A stretch of 64,000 bases of DNA from Primula veris (lineage: Eukaryota > Streptophyta > Magnoliopsida > Ericales > Primulaceae), in contig OY821746.1 of NCBI GenBank assembly GCA_963682055.1, positions 16,667,992 through 16,731,991 of the forward strand. Direction: 5' to 3'. Made by a program: the position numbers and the translations under genes. Under the pieces are notes generated by a model. The model was not told the DNA's origin. It did no database searches and saw nothing but the letters and a program-made list of their open reading frames with translations. Shown in pieces: positions 13,224 through 24,270 of the stretch (position 1 is the stretch's first letter; the number at the start of each line of letters is the position of its first letter).

Positions 13224-13524
13224 TTAGTGATTTTGCTGTAAAAAATATGTCGAATATAAGATAAAATAAATATGGTATAATATAAAAATAAAGATTTTTT
13301 TCTAAGTTTAACCTAACATAAAATAAATATAAAATTAAAGACAAAATGTATTGGGCAACAAAATATTTTTTTTTAGTAATTTTGTTTGGAAAAATACAAT
13401 GGTCATTTACACGAAATTTGGTAATTTCAAAGTAAAAAACATATAATTTTAGAAAAAAACAGGTAATATAATTTGAACTCCTAAACTTTCATAACCTTAC
13501 ATCCAATTTTACCACTACACCATC

Positions 13525-13578
<54 letters not shown>

Positions 13579-13925
13579 AAGGAAACCATCCATTTATATA
13601 TATTAGAAAATTTTAAATTATACGTATAAAAATAAATAAAAATCGTCGTCGGGGCCCGCAGCCACCCTGGGTCTGCCACTGGGACGGACGTGCTGGTTTA
13701 TTTTATTACTATGTTTTTTTTTTTTTGCGTTATTTATTATTTAGTCAGATACTATTTCATATTTACGTTACCCTTTGGGGTTGCAAGTGATTTAAGAACA
13801 CGTTCTCTTTGTTAGGGTTTTATAATGAAGAAGGAGGCTTGTTTTGTGAAAGTCGAGAACTCGATTATGGGTATTGCGAAATCTCAACGTCGAATTCTTA
13901 AGCAACTCGAAAAATTATTAGACAC

Positions 13926-14429
13926 ATGTCTGTAAAAGGGCAGCGGTTTAGACAAGCCGCAGCCCCGGCTGGTCCGGTAGGACCTACATGGGTGGAGGCT
14001 GGTCATGGGGGCGGCGCAAAGCCAACCCTACCCATACCTGACACCCCTGTTAGGGTTTTTTATGACAAGTCGGTATCTAGGGTTTTTGTAGAAGATTCCA
14101 TATTTGGTGTTTCGGATAACGACTTGCTATTTTGGAATTCGAAAAACGAGAAATACAACAATAAATGGGGATGCGAAACAAATATGGTTTGGGACGAAAG
14201 CGAAACCGAAACGGAAGAGGTAGTATCATCTACTATATTTTTGGATATCAAAGAAGATAATTGTGTTGGTTCACCTATTTTCGATGAATATAGTGATGAT
14301 GATTTAATTGAGTTCGAGGTTTTTGATGATAATTTTTGTTTTGACAAGAAGGAAAATTATTTTGAAAAAAAAAATAAAATCGAAGAAACAAATGAAGAAT
14401 ATAATTTGATTGCAGAGGGGTTGATGTAG
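13926..14429 (+). CDS. 167-residue acidic ORF inside the gypsy element, unrecognised
   Basis: The longest open frame in the nested element. Residues 1-45 are rich in Ala, Gly and Pro and encoded by locally GC-rich DNA; the rest is strongly acidic with runs such as ESETETEE and FDEYSDDDLIEFEVFDD. Acidic DEY/D-rich stretches resemble linkers seen between gag and protease in some plant gypsy elements, but there is no gag zinc knuckle and no protease after it. Further plus-strand ORFs follow in other frames (14552-15010, 14980-15210, 15541-16002, 15956-16201). It could be a decayed gag-linker or a captured host sequence. I cannot assign a function. Confidence 0.4.
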   Translation: MSVKGQRFRQAAAPAGPVGPTWVEAGHGGGAKPTLPIPDTPVRVFYDKSVSRVFVEDSIFGVSDNDLLFWNSKNEKYNNKWGCETNMVWDESETETEEVVSSTIFLDIKEDNCVGSPIFDEYSDDDLIEFEVFDDNFCFDKKENYFEKKNKIEETNEEYNLIAEGLM

Positions 14430-14551
14430 TTGAGAAGTGGTACGGATTATTGGCCGGTGGATGCTCAAATAATGGTATATTTCGCTAGTTCTATTGTTTT
14501 TCGTAATTTGCGTGATTGTACGAGTTTGTTTTTGGTCGTGAAATTTGAGCT

Positions 14552-16201
14552 GTGCAACAGTTTAATTATGGGTATATGGAATTCGGCGGTATAACATATC
14601 GTTTCGTTGTGTTTGAGTGTACGTTTTGTGTTTGGAGAGGGGAAAAGCAATTTATAGACAAAAATAATATCGCTTGTTTCATTAAAAAGGAGTCGATCAC
14701 GTGTAAAATTGATGATAATTCTTGGTTGTTTGATAATGATAGAGTGTCCGACAAAATATTAGAAAGAGGAAATACTTTGATTTTGCTTGAACCAAGTGCT
14801 CCTTATTTGTGTAACTATAACAATTTTTCCATTACCTTTCGACCTCTTAGAAATTTAATTTTTTGGGAAATGGAAAGAAATTATCACTACTTTTTGTGCC
14901 CAATCGATTGTATTGCCTTTAAAAGATTGGTTGATGTTATTGGGTATATGGAGTATGGTGGTCTACGGAGTCGTGGAAAATGTTCGGAAAATTCGATGAA
15001 AACAGTTTAAAAATCAGTTTGTTGCCTCAAATGAGGGTTTTGCACATATACCTTCGAGTTGGAAAAGATGTAAAAATTTTGGTAAATGTAAAAACGATTG
15101 AGAATTGCTTAATTTTCATTCGTTTGGCATATATTAACTTTTTTTACAAATTTGGCGTCGATAGAAAAAAAGAGTTGTTTGGTATATTAAACGAGGTCGT
15201 GTGTTGCTAAAAATTAGTGGAGATATTATGAAGACCTATACGAGTAAGACTCGGTTGAATGACTTTGTTTGGACGATAGACTAATGTGTTATGAATCTTT
15301 GAAGTGGTTGGTACAGTGCAGTTTTTTGACAGATTCCGTGGGCTCTACGCAACTGACGATTTCGTCTATCAAAATGAACCCAAATCTAAAACTGCTTTAT
15401 GGGTGGATAGATAAGATGTTTATGCAGGCTCTCCAACTCAAATCATCGAATTCGGATGACCGAGCAATTAGTTACATTTTTTTAAATTAACCCTGCAGTG
15501 CTGTTTTTCCAGTTTTACAGATTCTCTGACCTATACGATAATGATAATTTCATATAGTAAAATTCATTTAAATAAAAATCTGTTTTACAGGGTTATTCTA
15601 CATACAATTACGCACATTTTGAAATTTAAATCGCGTCATTTGGATACACGACGAATGAGTTATGATTTTTCAAAGTTGGGCGTGTCGTGCGGTTTTTTCG
15701 GTTTGACACATTTGATTGCGCTTGGGGGAATGAGTTTTTCCTATGGAAAACGATGTAAGGGGAATCTAAAAATTTGTATGGGTGTGTCCAAAACTAATAT
15801 GAAGATTCTCTCTTTTGGATTACTTGATTTTTATGAACGATCAATTATATATGATTTTTTGAGGGGAACGGTGTTTTTCGAGACGGTGATTATGGTCCAA
15901 GAGACAAATGGGAAAAAATTACTTGACTTTGGCAATGGGTATTATAGAGTGAGTTGTGGACGTATATTGTCATATATGGGTAGTACTCATGGCGACGAGT
16001 AATTATTTTGATCCATTCGAGGCATGTGCGTGCTATCACTGCATAGATCATACCAGTGTTCAGGTTTTGTTTTGGCCATTGGTTGTTCCTATGTGTGGTT
16101 GGGAATCATTGTATTATGTGTTTCCAAATGCGACGAAATTGTTATTATTCGGCTATACTGATTCGGACGAGCTCATAAGATGCGACTATGTCACGAGATG
16201 A
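14552..16201 (+). pseudogene. String of broken plus-strand ORFs, unknown origin
   Basis: ORFs at 14552-15010 (152 aa), 14980-15210, 15269-15490, 15541-16002 (153 aa) and 15956-16201 follow one another on the plus strand, with frame changes between them. Their density and common strand suggest decayed coding sequence rather than chance, but no domain is recognisable. They lie between the acidic ORF and the gypsy C-terminal tail. Confidence 0.35.
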
Positions 16202-16272
16202 GTGGTTGGGGTATTAGTTTCTGTCTTTCATTGGAAAGGGGAAGATGAATTAATCGAGCAGATTGGACAAGC

Positions 16273-16458
16273 GTGCCGGGACTCCCACCTGATCGAGTGA
16301 AAGATGAAAGACCAGCAATTGTGTGGGAGAGCATTTTGGGTTATTTGTGGGACCCGGGTAAAGGAGGCGCGATATGCAGGGCTTTAGTTCGTTGGACAAC
16401 AATGATTGACGAGTATGCTACATGGGAGCTAGTGAGCTTATTGCAGACATTTTCATAA
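16273..16458 (+). pseudogene. C-terminal tail of a Ty3/gypsy polyprotein (chromodomain-like)
   Basis: A 61-residue frame containing ALVRWTTMIDEYATWE and ending LLQTFS matches the pattern of gypsy integrase C-termini (LVQW..L..EEATWED). It stops 40 bases before the purine tract and the right LTR, where this tail is expected. The upstream integrase is missing. Confidence 0.6.
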
Positions 16459-16706
16459 GTTAGACCTTGAGGGCAAGGTCAATTTCGAATGGGGGAGGAG
16501 TGATGGGACTGGGATCCGTCGTGGTGCACGTACACGCGTGAGGCTAAGCCAGTTGAATGACTATGTCATGGACGGACGTGGCTAGTTTATTTTATTACCA
16601 TGTTTCCTTTTTTGTGTTATTTATTATTTAGTCAGATACTATTTCATATTTATGTTTTGACCCATTAGGGTTGCAAGTTGTTTAAAAACACTTAATTCTC
16701 TTTGTT

Positions 16707-18661
16707 GGGGGATGTACGAATAATATAGAGAGAGAACTTGAACCTCATTTTTTATCACTTGTGATTCTTAGCTTATTTGTTGGTACCATGAACCAATTTA
16801 GGCAAAGGTTGTGCTGTGAACAACCATGTTCCATCATAGCTTACGATTTAAAATTACAAACAAACAAACAAGTAATTCTATTTATTTTCTCTATTTTTAA
16901 TCCTGTGTTGATTTTAAGAATTGAAACTAATCACACGAGTAGCATGCAATAGATTTATTAATTACCAACTGAAACAGTCGGTTAGTTTTTTCATAAATGG
17001 TTTTCACATGATTATTCTTTTGGTTCAAATGTTTAAGAAATCTTTAAGGATGTGTTGTATCTCAAATTAGAAATAATTTATTTTGTTACAAAAGCAAATA
17101 TTAATTACTCCATGTTAATAGCCATAACTAATCAAAGATTTGTAACTAATAACTACTCTACTTCCCACTTGATAAGTATAGCAACGTTCTCTTGATAAAC
17201 CTGTTCAAGTTTTGAATTTTGTACTCAGCTATATTTTTAAATTAACTGCCCCTATTAATTTTTAAGAGCATCACTAATGGTTGTTTTATGTCATATTAGC
17301 GTACTTTTAATATTGCAATGGTTTTGTTAAGATGTTTATGTGGCGGTATAAAATTCTTCTATTTATAATCTCCCATGCTATCTATAACAAATAAGTTTTT
17401 AATATTACGTGGGTCATGTATATTTATTTTGCTAAATTTATTAGTTATTTTTATTGTTACTTTAATATTTTATTTCAAAATAGATAATAATAATATATAA
17501 CAATATGTTAGAATAGATAAAATAAAATAAATTTTATAATTGAAAATAAATAGTAAATGGGGAGTTTATTCTAACTCTACGATATTGCGCACAGTTTTTT
17601 AGGGGCTAGTAACTAGATTTCCCAAGTTTCGACATTAATTCTGTTCACTTTGGCAGGTGGTCCCAACTTGTCACATTGGAATAAATTATTCAAAATTTCT
17701 TAATTTCTTCTATGTTTATTCCAATATTCAAGTGTTAAAAAATGCAACTCTCTACCGATTAATTAGTTAATAATAGTTGGGAGTAACATTGTAACCCGAT
17801 AGACTGTGTATCTTATTAAAAAATTAATATTTATTAATAAACTCAAATATAACTATCTTAAAATTAATTTATAATTAAAACTAAAAATATTATTGATTAT
17901 CGCACATTAAATAATAGTGGACCGGGTTTATATAATTATTTTTCAACAGTTAAAGTGAGTCTACTTTAACGTGATGGATTGTCAAAAATCAGGGACGAAC
18001 CACTCCAGCCTGAAACGATTTGCATGCATGGTAGCGTCATATTAGTTTTTAATTTCAAAAAATGAAAAATTAAAATACATGTCAGCAAACCGCTCCAAAG
18101 AGTAACGGTTTGCCTGCATGTCGTCTCCAAGTCATCAGTCTTTCCACTTACTTTGTACACGTCAGAAAACCGTTTCTTGTACCAAATGTTTGCTGCATCA
18201 TCAGTCAAACTTTAAAATTCTGTGCGTCTTTGAAATTTTGTAACCCGTTTCTTTCCAATCTCTTTAGTCTTGCAAAATTTTTATCAAATTCAACTTAAAT
18301 TAACTTTGACTACATATTACATTCAATTTTTCTTAAACTACACAATAAAAAGCAACTATATAAACCCTTCAAAGTTCGATTTAAATTACATAAAATTCAT
18401 ATTTTACTTCATGCTATGGAGAATGAAAATAATATTTGGAATTACTATTTTAATCCATATGCTCCATATCAACCATCTCAGTATCCACCCGACCAATTTT
18501 CACAGAATCAACCTTATCGGTACCTACCATCTCAAATTGCGTCACTTCGATACCCTACTATTTATTATTATCCATTTTATTAGTATTCCTCGAACTACTA
18601 TCACCCACCTTATCAAACTGGAAATATACAGTTGTTAATATATGAAAAATTGATTATTTCG
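16707..18661. other. Intergenic, nothing firm apart from one short ORF
   Basis: AT-rich DNA. A GAGCATCACTAATGG sequence at about 17266 resembles a MITE end, but I found no partner. A TGGTACCATG sequence at 16781-16790 resembles a primer-binding site but is not placed where one would be expected for a 3' LTR. Confidence 0.4.
18416..18583 (+). CDS. Short Tyr/Pro/Gln-rich ORF, possible transposon-protein fragment
   Basis: A 55-residue frame starting MENENNIWNYYFNPYAPYQP, rich in Tyr, Pro, Gln and Asn and ending YYYPFY. Such N-termini occur on Myb-like accessory proteins of PIF/Harbinger transposons in plants. It is too short and isolated to call a working gene; another frame overlapping it (18270-18638) is probably a shadow. 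Confidence 0.25.
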   Translation: MENENNIWNYYFNPYAPYQPSQYPPDQFSQNQPYRYLPSQIASLRYPTIYYYPFY

Positions 18662-18663
18662 TA

Positions 18664-18898
18664 CTCCCTCCGTTTCCATTTAATTGTCCACTACGAAACT
18701 ACGTGTAATTTTGACCGGTTTATAACTTGTATCAAAATTGTCGAAATCAATTTTTTTAAAATTTAATCATAAAATTTAACATATGAACTATATGATCAAC
18801 TTTTGAAAATTTTTATTACGACAATTTTAATAAAAGTTCTTGGCCGGTTAAAATTGCACGTAGTTTCGTAGTTGACAATTAAATGGGAACGGAGGGAG
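18664..18898. mobile_element. Stowaway MITE (235 bp)
   Basis: Begins CTCCCTCCGTTTCCATTTAA and ends with the inverted copy (AATGGGAACGGAGGGAG). Flanked by TA on both sides (18662-18663 and 18899-18900). The inverted repeat extends about 45 bases. No coding sequence. Confidence 0.92.
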
Positions 18899-19202
18899 TA
18901 TGTATTTTGACAATTAATTATCATAATTTCATGATTAAAATCTCTTTTAAGATAGATATGTATGGTCCGTGCTGATATCTGGTTATTCTATTCGGCTTTT
19001 ATCGTCGATGTTCAATGATGGTACAAACATGTACTATTTATTTAAGAAAACAACACAATTTGGGTTTTTAATAACTAAGTCCAAAAGTATAAAATAATAG
19101 TATAAAATAAACAAATATCACATACTTTATCATTCAAACTCATTTAGCTCAACAAATGAACGTTTCTAGATGGTATTAGTCCTACTAAGTAATAGATAGG
19201 GA

Positions 19203-20132
19203 GGGAGTATGGAATTGGAGAAGATTATTGGAAGAGTGAATAGATGCATTATCGATTTGAAACTTAATATGACGCCTATTAAAATTTTAAAGTCTTTTCA
19301 AAGAGTTGCCTTAGACTCTTTAAATGTGAGATATTTGACTTGTAAGGTCAAGAAATCTATAGCAGCGAAGTGGTTATTTCTGCCATCTGGTAAGGTAAAA
19401 CTAAACACGGATGGTTTTTTTATTAAGCATGACAAAAGTGCAGGGGGTGGTGGTGGTATTATCAGAAGTAAGAGTGGTAAGATGGTGCTGGCTTTTAGCA
19501 CAAATTTTGAAAGTAATACTGTTTTATAATCTAAATTAAGAGCTCTTCTATATGGAGTTCAACTATGCTATTTTTTTTAGCATTGATGGGATCATTGTAG
19601 AAATTAATTGCAAAACGGTAGTGGATTGGAAGAAGGTGAACTCAAAGGTTCCAGTGCAGTTTTTGAACTTATGGGATGATGTCATTTTGTATATGAGCAT
19701 GATCAATGAAGAATTGATGCATATATAGAAATAACAAAATAGTGTATCGGATGAACTAGCTAAAAGAGGTGCTAGTGGAATAATTAAAAAAATTGGTAGT
19801 GGAAGAGAATTGCCAAAAAGAGTTTATGGGAAATATTATATGAATTTTGAAGATTATGTGAATTTCAAAAGAGAATGATTTGTATTATTCTGTTTGTGAA
19901 TGTTTACCTCTGTTTTAGTGTAAAATGCAGGTAGATGTTGTATAGTACTTAGTAGTTGTTTGGTTGTAAAAAAGCTTGTAAGCTGCTCTAACTTGTTTGG
20001 ATTGTTGTAAAACAGAGTTATATAATTTGTTACTAATATTTTTGATACATGTTGGATGAATGTTGTAAACTGGGTTTAGTCCCAAGTTTTGAAGAAATGA
20101 AAAATCGGGCGTACCGTTCTTAATAAAAAAAA
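19203..20132 (+). mobile_element. 5'-truncated LINE with poly(A) tail and 15-bp target duplication
   Basis: Flanked by AGTAATAGATAGGGA (19188-19202) and AGTAGTAGATAGGGA (20133-20147), 14 of 15 identical. It ends in a short A-rich tail (TAATAAAAAAAAA). Inside is only the RNase H part of a plant L1-type element. These are the marks of target-primed insertion with 5' truncation. Confidence 0.8.
19209..19880 (+). pseudogene. RNase H domain (RVT_3 type) of a LINE, broken
   Basis: The first frame (19209-19529) has SGKVKLNTDGFF, the start of an RNase H-like fold with its first Asp, then AGGGGGIIR. It stops after NTVL at 19529. Downstream in other frames are the expected continuations: LLYGVQLC, IDGIIVEINCKTVVDWKKV and QNSVSDELAKRGAS, the last close to the family's final helix (Q N..AD.LAK.G). 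At least two frameshifts or stops separate these, including an in-frame TAG near 19726. Not functional. Confidence 0.8.
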
Positions 20133-20179
20133 AGTAGTAGATAGGGAAAAAAACATGGACGGGGGAGGTATAGTATAAG

Positions 20180-20374
20180 AGCGACTGCATCAGATATCTT
20201 AAAATATTTTTTCAATCCTAACAATTTTACATCTTTTAAATAATTATTTACATTTATACAAAATTTTAACTTACTTATCAATTTCTTTATATAATAACTA
20301 TACACTGTTTTTTTTTATTTTTAATTATCTCTTTATCACTCTATAAATAATTTACAACTAACAATTAGTTGCTC
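20180..20374. mobile_element. Possible small MITE
   Basis: GAGCGACTGCATC at the left and an inverted GAGCAACTAATTG at the right enclose about 190 AT-rich bases. The flanking trinucleotides do not match well, so this is weak. Confidence 0.3.
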
Positions 20375-20484
20375 CAAGTATATCAAATTAGGTTTCTTTT
20401 TGGGAAAAGGCTGAGGGTCACAGCGGGAAAAGTATTAATATCATTATTTTATTATAGAAAAGGGAAGTAAGGGAAAATTCTTGA

Positions 20485-20854
20485 GAGCATATGCACCAAT
20501 GTATGCATATGACCATTTTTTTCTTATTTTATGGAAAATTTACCAAAAAGAAGACTTGCATCAATAATCTTAAACTATTCTCAAACTAACGCTCACACAT
20601 GACTCTACTCATATATAAGGAGTAAAGATACTTACTCAAATAATAAAATATTAATTTATATGGAGAAAAAAAGAGTTGGTAGAGTTTATAAATAAATGTT
20701 CAGGGAGAAAAATAGGAGAATTAAAATATATGGTTAGTTAATATATAGATGATAAAATAGGAGAATTAAAAATGATATAAAGTTAAATTGTTATCACAAA
20801 GTGTAGAAGTGTCTTAGTTAAAGTAAAATGTTAGGGTAATTGATGCGTGTGCTC
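20485..20854. mobile_element. MITE with GAGCA termini and TGA duplication
   Basis: Left end GAGCATATGCACCAATGT; reverse complement of right end GAGCACACGCATCAATTA. TGA flanks both sides (20482-20484 and 20855-20857). It shares GAGCA ends and a 3-bp duplication with the element at 1551-2249. Non-coding. Confidence 0.6.
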
Positions 20855-20976
20855 TGATACCTATACAGGAAAAGTTTTACACCTATATTAATTTTAAGAA
20901 TTGGTAAGCTAATGGATGCATGCTAATTTTTCCTAGTAGTCACTTCAAATAAAAAATATAATTAATTTACATTAAC

Positions 20977-21733
20977 CAAGGTTTCAGAAGTTACTGGTCG
21001 TTCCCCGGACATTGGGGCTCCGACAAGCGACTTTTCCGATTAGTCGCGACTAATCAGCGACTTGTCGATACTAATCGATGACTAGTCACGACTGATCAGT
21101 TACTAGTCAACAGCGACTAAATTGTTCGTTTTCTAAAAGATTGGGGTTATTTTGTAAGTTTGTGATAGTTTTTATGTTACTATCTATACGTTTTGGGGCT
21201 TCGCTGTGATGTTTCAAACTTGAAGGGTCTCTCTCTGACTTTTTAGAACTTAAAACCCCATTACATATTTAATATATAGATATAAAGATTAATATATATA
21301 TATATATAGATAGATATATACATATAAAAATACTAAATCTCTTACCTTAACAGACGAAATAAAGAATAAGAAAAGATTGAGAGAGAGAGACGTGGAGAAG
21401 AGAGAAGTTCCGATGAGTTGAGCATAGAGAGACAGAGTTGAGATATGCGATGAAGAAAAACTCAGAATTTAGGAGATAGAGAGAGGTGAGAAACCCATTT
21501 TCAACTCCTTTTTTTCCCAATTAAACCTCAAATTTGACCGACTAATCAGAATTGAACGACTAACGAGTGACTAATCGGAAATTTATATGATAAATCCGAC
21601 TAATCACCACGTTGACCGTCGTTGACTTCTCTAACGACTAATTTGGACCGCTACTATTAGCCGAGTCGGTAGGTGAATGATCGATGACTAATCGGCGACT
21701 AATCGGCCGACTAGACCGTTTTTTAGAACACTG
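20977..21733. mobile_element. hAT-type non-autonomous element with 8-bp duplication and GACTAATCGG repeats
   Basis: Perfect 8-bp duplication ACATTAAC at 20969-20976 and 21734-21741. Left end CAAGGTTTCAGAAGTTACTG; reverse complement of right end CAGTGTTCTAAAAAACGGTC. Both subterminal zones are packed with the motif GACTAATCG and variants (left 21035-21120, right 21535-21712). The middle has AT and GA microsatellites and no transposase. Confidence 0.75.
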
Positions 21734-21741
21734 ACATTAAC

Positions 21742-23397
21742 TGATGCAACTGCTCTGACAAGGGATTGCACAAGAACCCCGATCAAAAAAATTATTTGAC
21801 TTATTTTTGTTATATATTTGAATTTTATAACTCTTGTTACATCAAAAAAATCAAGCGCTTCCAAACTAATGATTCTAACAAAATTATGGCTTAACTTTGT
21901 CATGCAATCGAGTCCACATTAACGAAGTTAAATATGGTATAAATTTCATGATCCACTTCGTCATCACTTCTTTGGTGATTTCTACAATCCTCCTTGATCT
22001 TGTTAGATGGATCACTCCTAATACATGTCAATCGAGAAGCTCTGAGTACGCCTTCGACATACTCGACCCTTTGGCATTATATATTAATGCAAATTCTTTT
22101 TTATTATAATTAGTCTTCTTCATTTGTTAAAACTCGATGTGTTTTGACCATGAAACTTTCTTTATTCATAATATAAAGTTTTATCTTCGTCAAGAATTGC
22201 TCCACACGAGTGCGATCTACCAACCTCATACTACTTGTTAGAGCTTTCGTCTGTGTTTCTAAAAATGGTGAAAATGATCGATGGTAGAATGTAAAAGACA
22301 AGAACAAATCAAACATGAAGATAAACGGAATAGAAGCAGTCAAGACAAAAACGAGATTTTGCTAACAAGGTTCACTGTATGAGCTATAGCTTCGTTGTTG
22401 TTATGCGCCAGATTGGCCATACACGATCTATATAGAAATACTTGTAAAGTTTCTATAATTTGAAAGCTATGAAGCTTCTCTTGATATACATGCACTTCAT
22501 GGCTTTCAATATCATAATGATCACGAGTTTGCAAAGTACCCCCTAAACAAGAATCTAACCATAATATGTTAATTTCTTACTAACAGAGCCACCATTAAAA
22601 TACTGATCAAACACCAACCTATTGTCAATATCACTTTTGATGAATTCAAGTCTTTTTGCATATCCAACCTATTGCCAATATAACTTTTGATGAATTCAAG
22701 TCTTTTTGCATATCCAACTGGCTGCTATGTTCCTTCTGTCTTGTTGGTTTTCGATTTAGCTACACAGAACTTAAAAGATTTAAAACATCTTACAACAACG
22801 TTCTCGGTCTACTTGTATTATCTTTCTCCCTCGATCACTTCTTTCTTTATAGATGTTTTCCGTCCCTCATTCTCTTCTTAATATGTCATTCACATACTCT
22901 TTCCCTTCTGCTCTTTATTTCTCTCTATATGATTAGATGCTCTCTCTCCTATTTACATGTCTATATTTTCATATCCTAAGTTTGTTCTCTGTTCACTTTT
23001 CTCTATTTATTTTAACCTCCATAGCAGTGGAACATGGAAACAATTTATAACACTAGACGAGACTGAGTATACATGATGAAAAGACATGGTTATATGTGAG
23101 AGGTGACACCGGGTAAATTTCAGATTGGTACTCCTTATAGAAAATAATTAAGGATTAGTTAAAAGATTTGAAAATAATTAAGAATTTGTCAATTTCAACG
23201 ACACGCAATCATAACACGACACATGTCTAGTACGCGATGCACTTGATTGCACCTCCTGTTTCCTGAATTACAACATTGCCCAGTAGTCCATCTAGTTCAA
23301 ATCTAATTATAAAAGGCTATATAATTTGCAATTTTGATACATTAAATCCCAAAAATTAAAAACAAAAATACAAAAAAAAAAAAGGCAAAAATCCAAA
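21742..23397. other. Intergenic, no gene recognised
   Basis: Several 60-107 residue ORFs on both strands (for example 22110-22343 minus, 22340-22534 minus, 22656-22979 plus) show no motif I recognise. A 38-base stretch around ACTTTTGATGAATTCAAGTC is repeated at about 22633 and 22682. I see nothing else. Confidence 0.45.
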
Positions 23398-24270
23398 AAA
23401 CACATTCTGAGTAATTTAAAAACAGTCTGAGTAAATTTAAAAATAGTCAGAATCGTTGAATCATTTTAAATCATTTTAAAAACACTCTGAGTTGTTTTAA
23501 GTCATTTTAAAAACAGACTGAGTAATTTTAAAAATAGTATGAGTCATTTTAAATCATTTCAAAAATAGTTTGAGTAATTTTAAAAACATCCCGAGTAATT
23601 TTAAAAACAATCTGAGTATTTTAAAAACAGTCTGAGTAATTTTAAAAACATCCTGAGTAATTTAAAGTCATTTTAAAAACATTCTGAGTAATTTTAAAAT
23701 AGTATGGGTAATTTTAAAAACTGTCTGTGTCATTTTAAGTCATTTTAAAAATTGTTTGAGTAATTTTAAGTCATTTTAAAAACAATCTGAGTCATTTTAA
23801 TTTATTTTAAAAACAGTTTGATTAATTTAAGTCATTTTAAAAACAGTTTAAATAATTTTAAGTCATTTTAAAACCGTCTGAGTAATTTTAAAAACAGTCC
23901 GAGCCATTTTAAGTAATTTAAAAAAGATGTATTACTCACTCCGTTCCCATTTAATTGTCCACTACGCTACTACATACAATTTTGACCGGCTTATAACTTA
24001 TATTAAAATTGTCGAAATGAATTTTTTAAAAATATAATAATAAAATTTAATATTTGAACTATATGGTCAAGTTTTGAAAATTTTCATTCCGACAATTTTT
24101 ATACAAGTTCTTGGTCAGTCAAAATTGCACGTAGTTTCGTAGTGGACAATTAAATAGGAATGGAGGGAGTAGTCTTTAAACAGTCTGAGTCATTTTTAAA
24201 ACAATTTAAGTCGTTTTTAAAACAGTTTGAATTATTTTAAAAACAGTTTGTGTCGTTTTAAAACAGTTTA
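23398..24270. repeat. Minisatellite of ~20-bp units, interrupted by a Stowaway MITE
   Basis: Degenerate tandem array with the core TTTTAAAAACAGTCTGAGTAA, about 20-35 bases per unit depending on an extra AAGTCATTTTAA. It runs 23398-23934, is cut by a MITE, and resumes at 24172-24270. Confidence 0.85.
23935..24169. mobile_element. Stowaway MITE (235 bp) inside the minisatellite
   Basis: Ends CTCACTCCGTTCCCATTTAA and AAATAGGAATGGAGGGAG inverted, flanked by TA (23933-23934 and 24170-24171). Same family and same length as the copy at 18664-18898. Confidence 0.92.

Larger units (their letters stand above)
12060..13681. mobile_element. hAT-type non-autonomous element inserted in the LTR, with 8-bp target duplication
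   Basis: Flanked by a perfect 8-bp duplication, GGACGGAC, at 12052-12059 and 13682-13689. The sister LTR at 16.5 kb has a single GGACGGAC at the same place, so it serves as the empty site. The right end read on the minus strand is CAGTGGCAGACCCAGG, typical of hAT-like ends. The left end TAAGGACGAAACAAAG looks like a form decayed by transitions. About 500 bases are its own; the rest is a second, nested element. It carries a 38-base T run at 13528-13565. Confidence 0.75.
11984..16706 (+). mobile_element. Degenerate, probably non-autonomous Ty3/gypsy LTR retrotransposon with nested insertions
   Basis: Two LTR copies start TGATGGGACTGGGA at 11984 and 16501. Shared LTR sequence continues at 13690-13813 (left, after an insertion) and 16570-16706 (right). 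A purine tract GGGGGAGGAG lies directly before the right LTR. Just upstream of it is a gypsy-style carboxy tail: ALVRWTTMIDEYATWE at about 16384-16434. No reverse transcriptase, protease or integrase core was found between the LTRs. Instead there is a series of plus-strand ORFs in changing frames (13926-16201) that I do not recognise. The exact LTR ends are unclear, and no target duplication was found. Confidence 0.7.

Noticed and set aside
16781..16790. TGGTACCATG resembling a primer-binding site after the 16501 LTR
   Set aside because: A primer site should follow the 5' LTR, whereas this LTR is preceded by a purine tract and a pol tail, marking it as 3'. I treat the match as chance, though a tandem or recombinant arrangement is not excluded.
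17266..17640. GAGCATCACTAATGG as a MITE start
   Set aside because: No inverted partner or target duplication could be found downstream.
23398..24270. Possible CRISPR-like array
   Set aside because: The units are adjacent and degenerate with no spacers of constant length, in a plant genome; it is a minisatellite.
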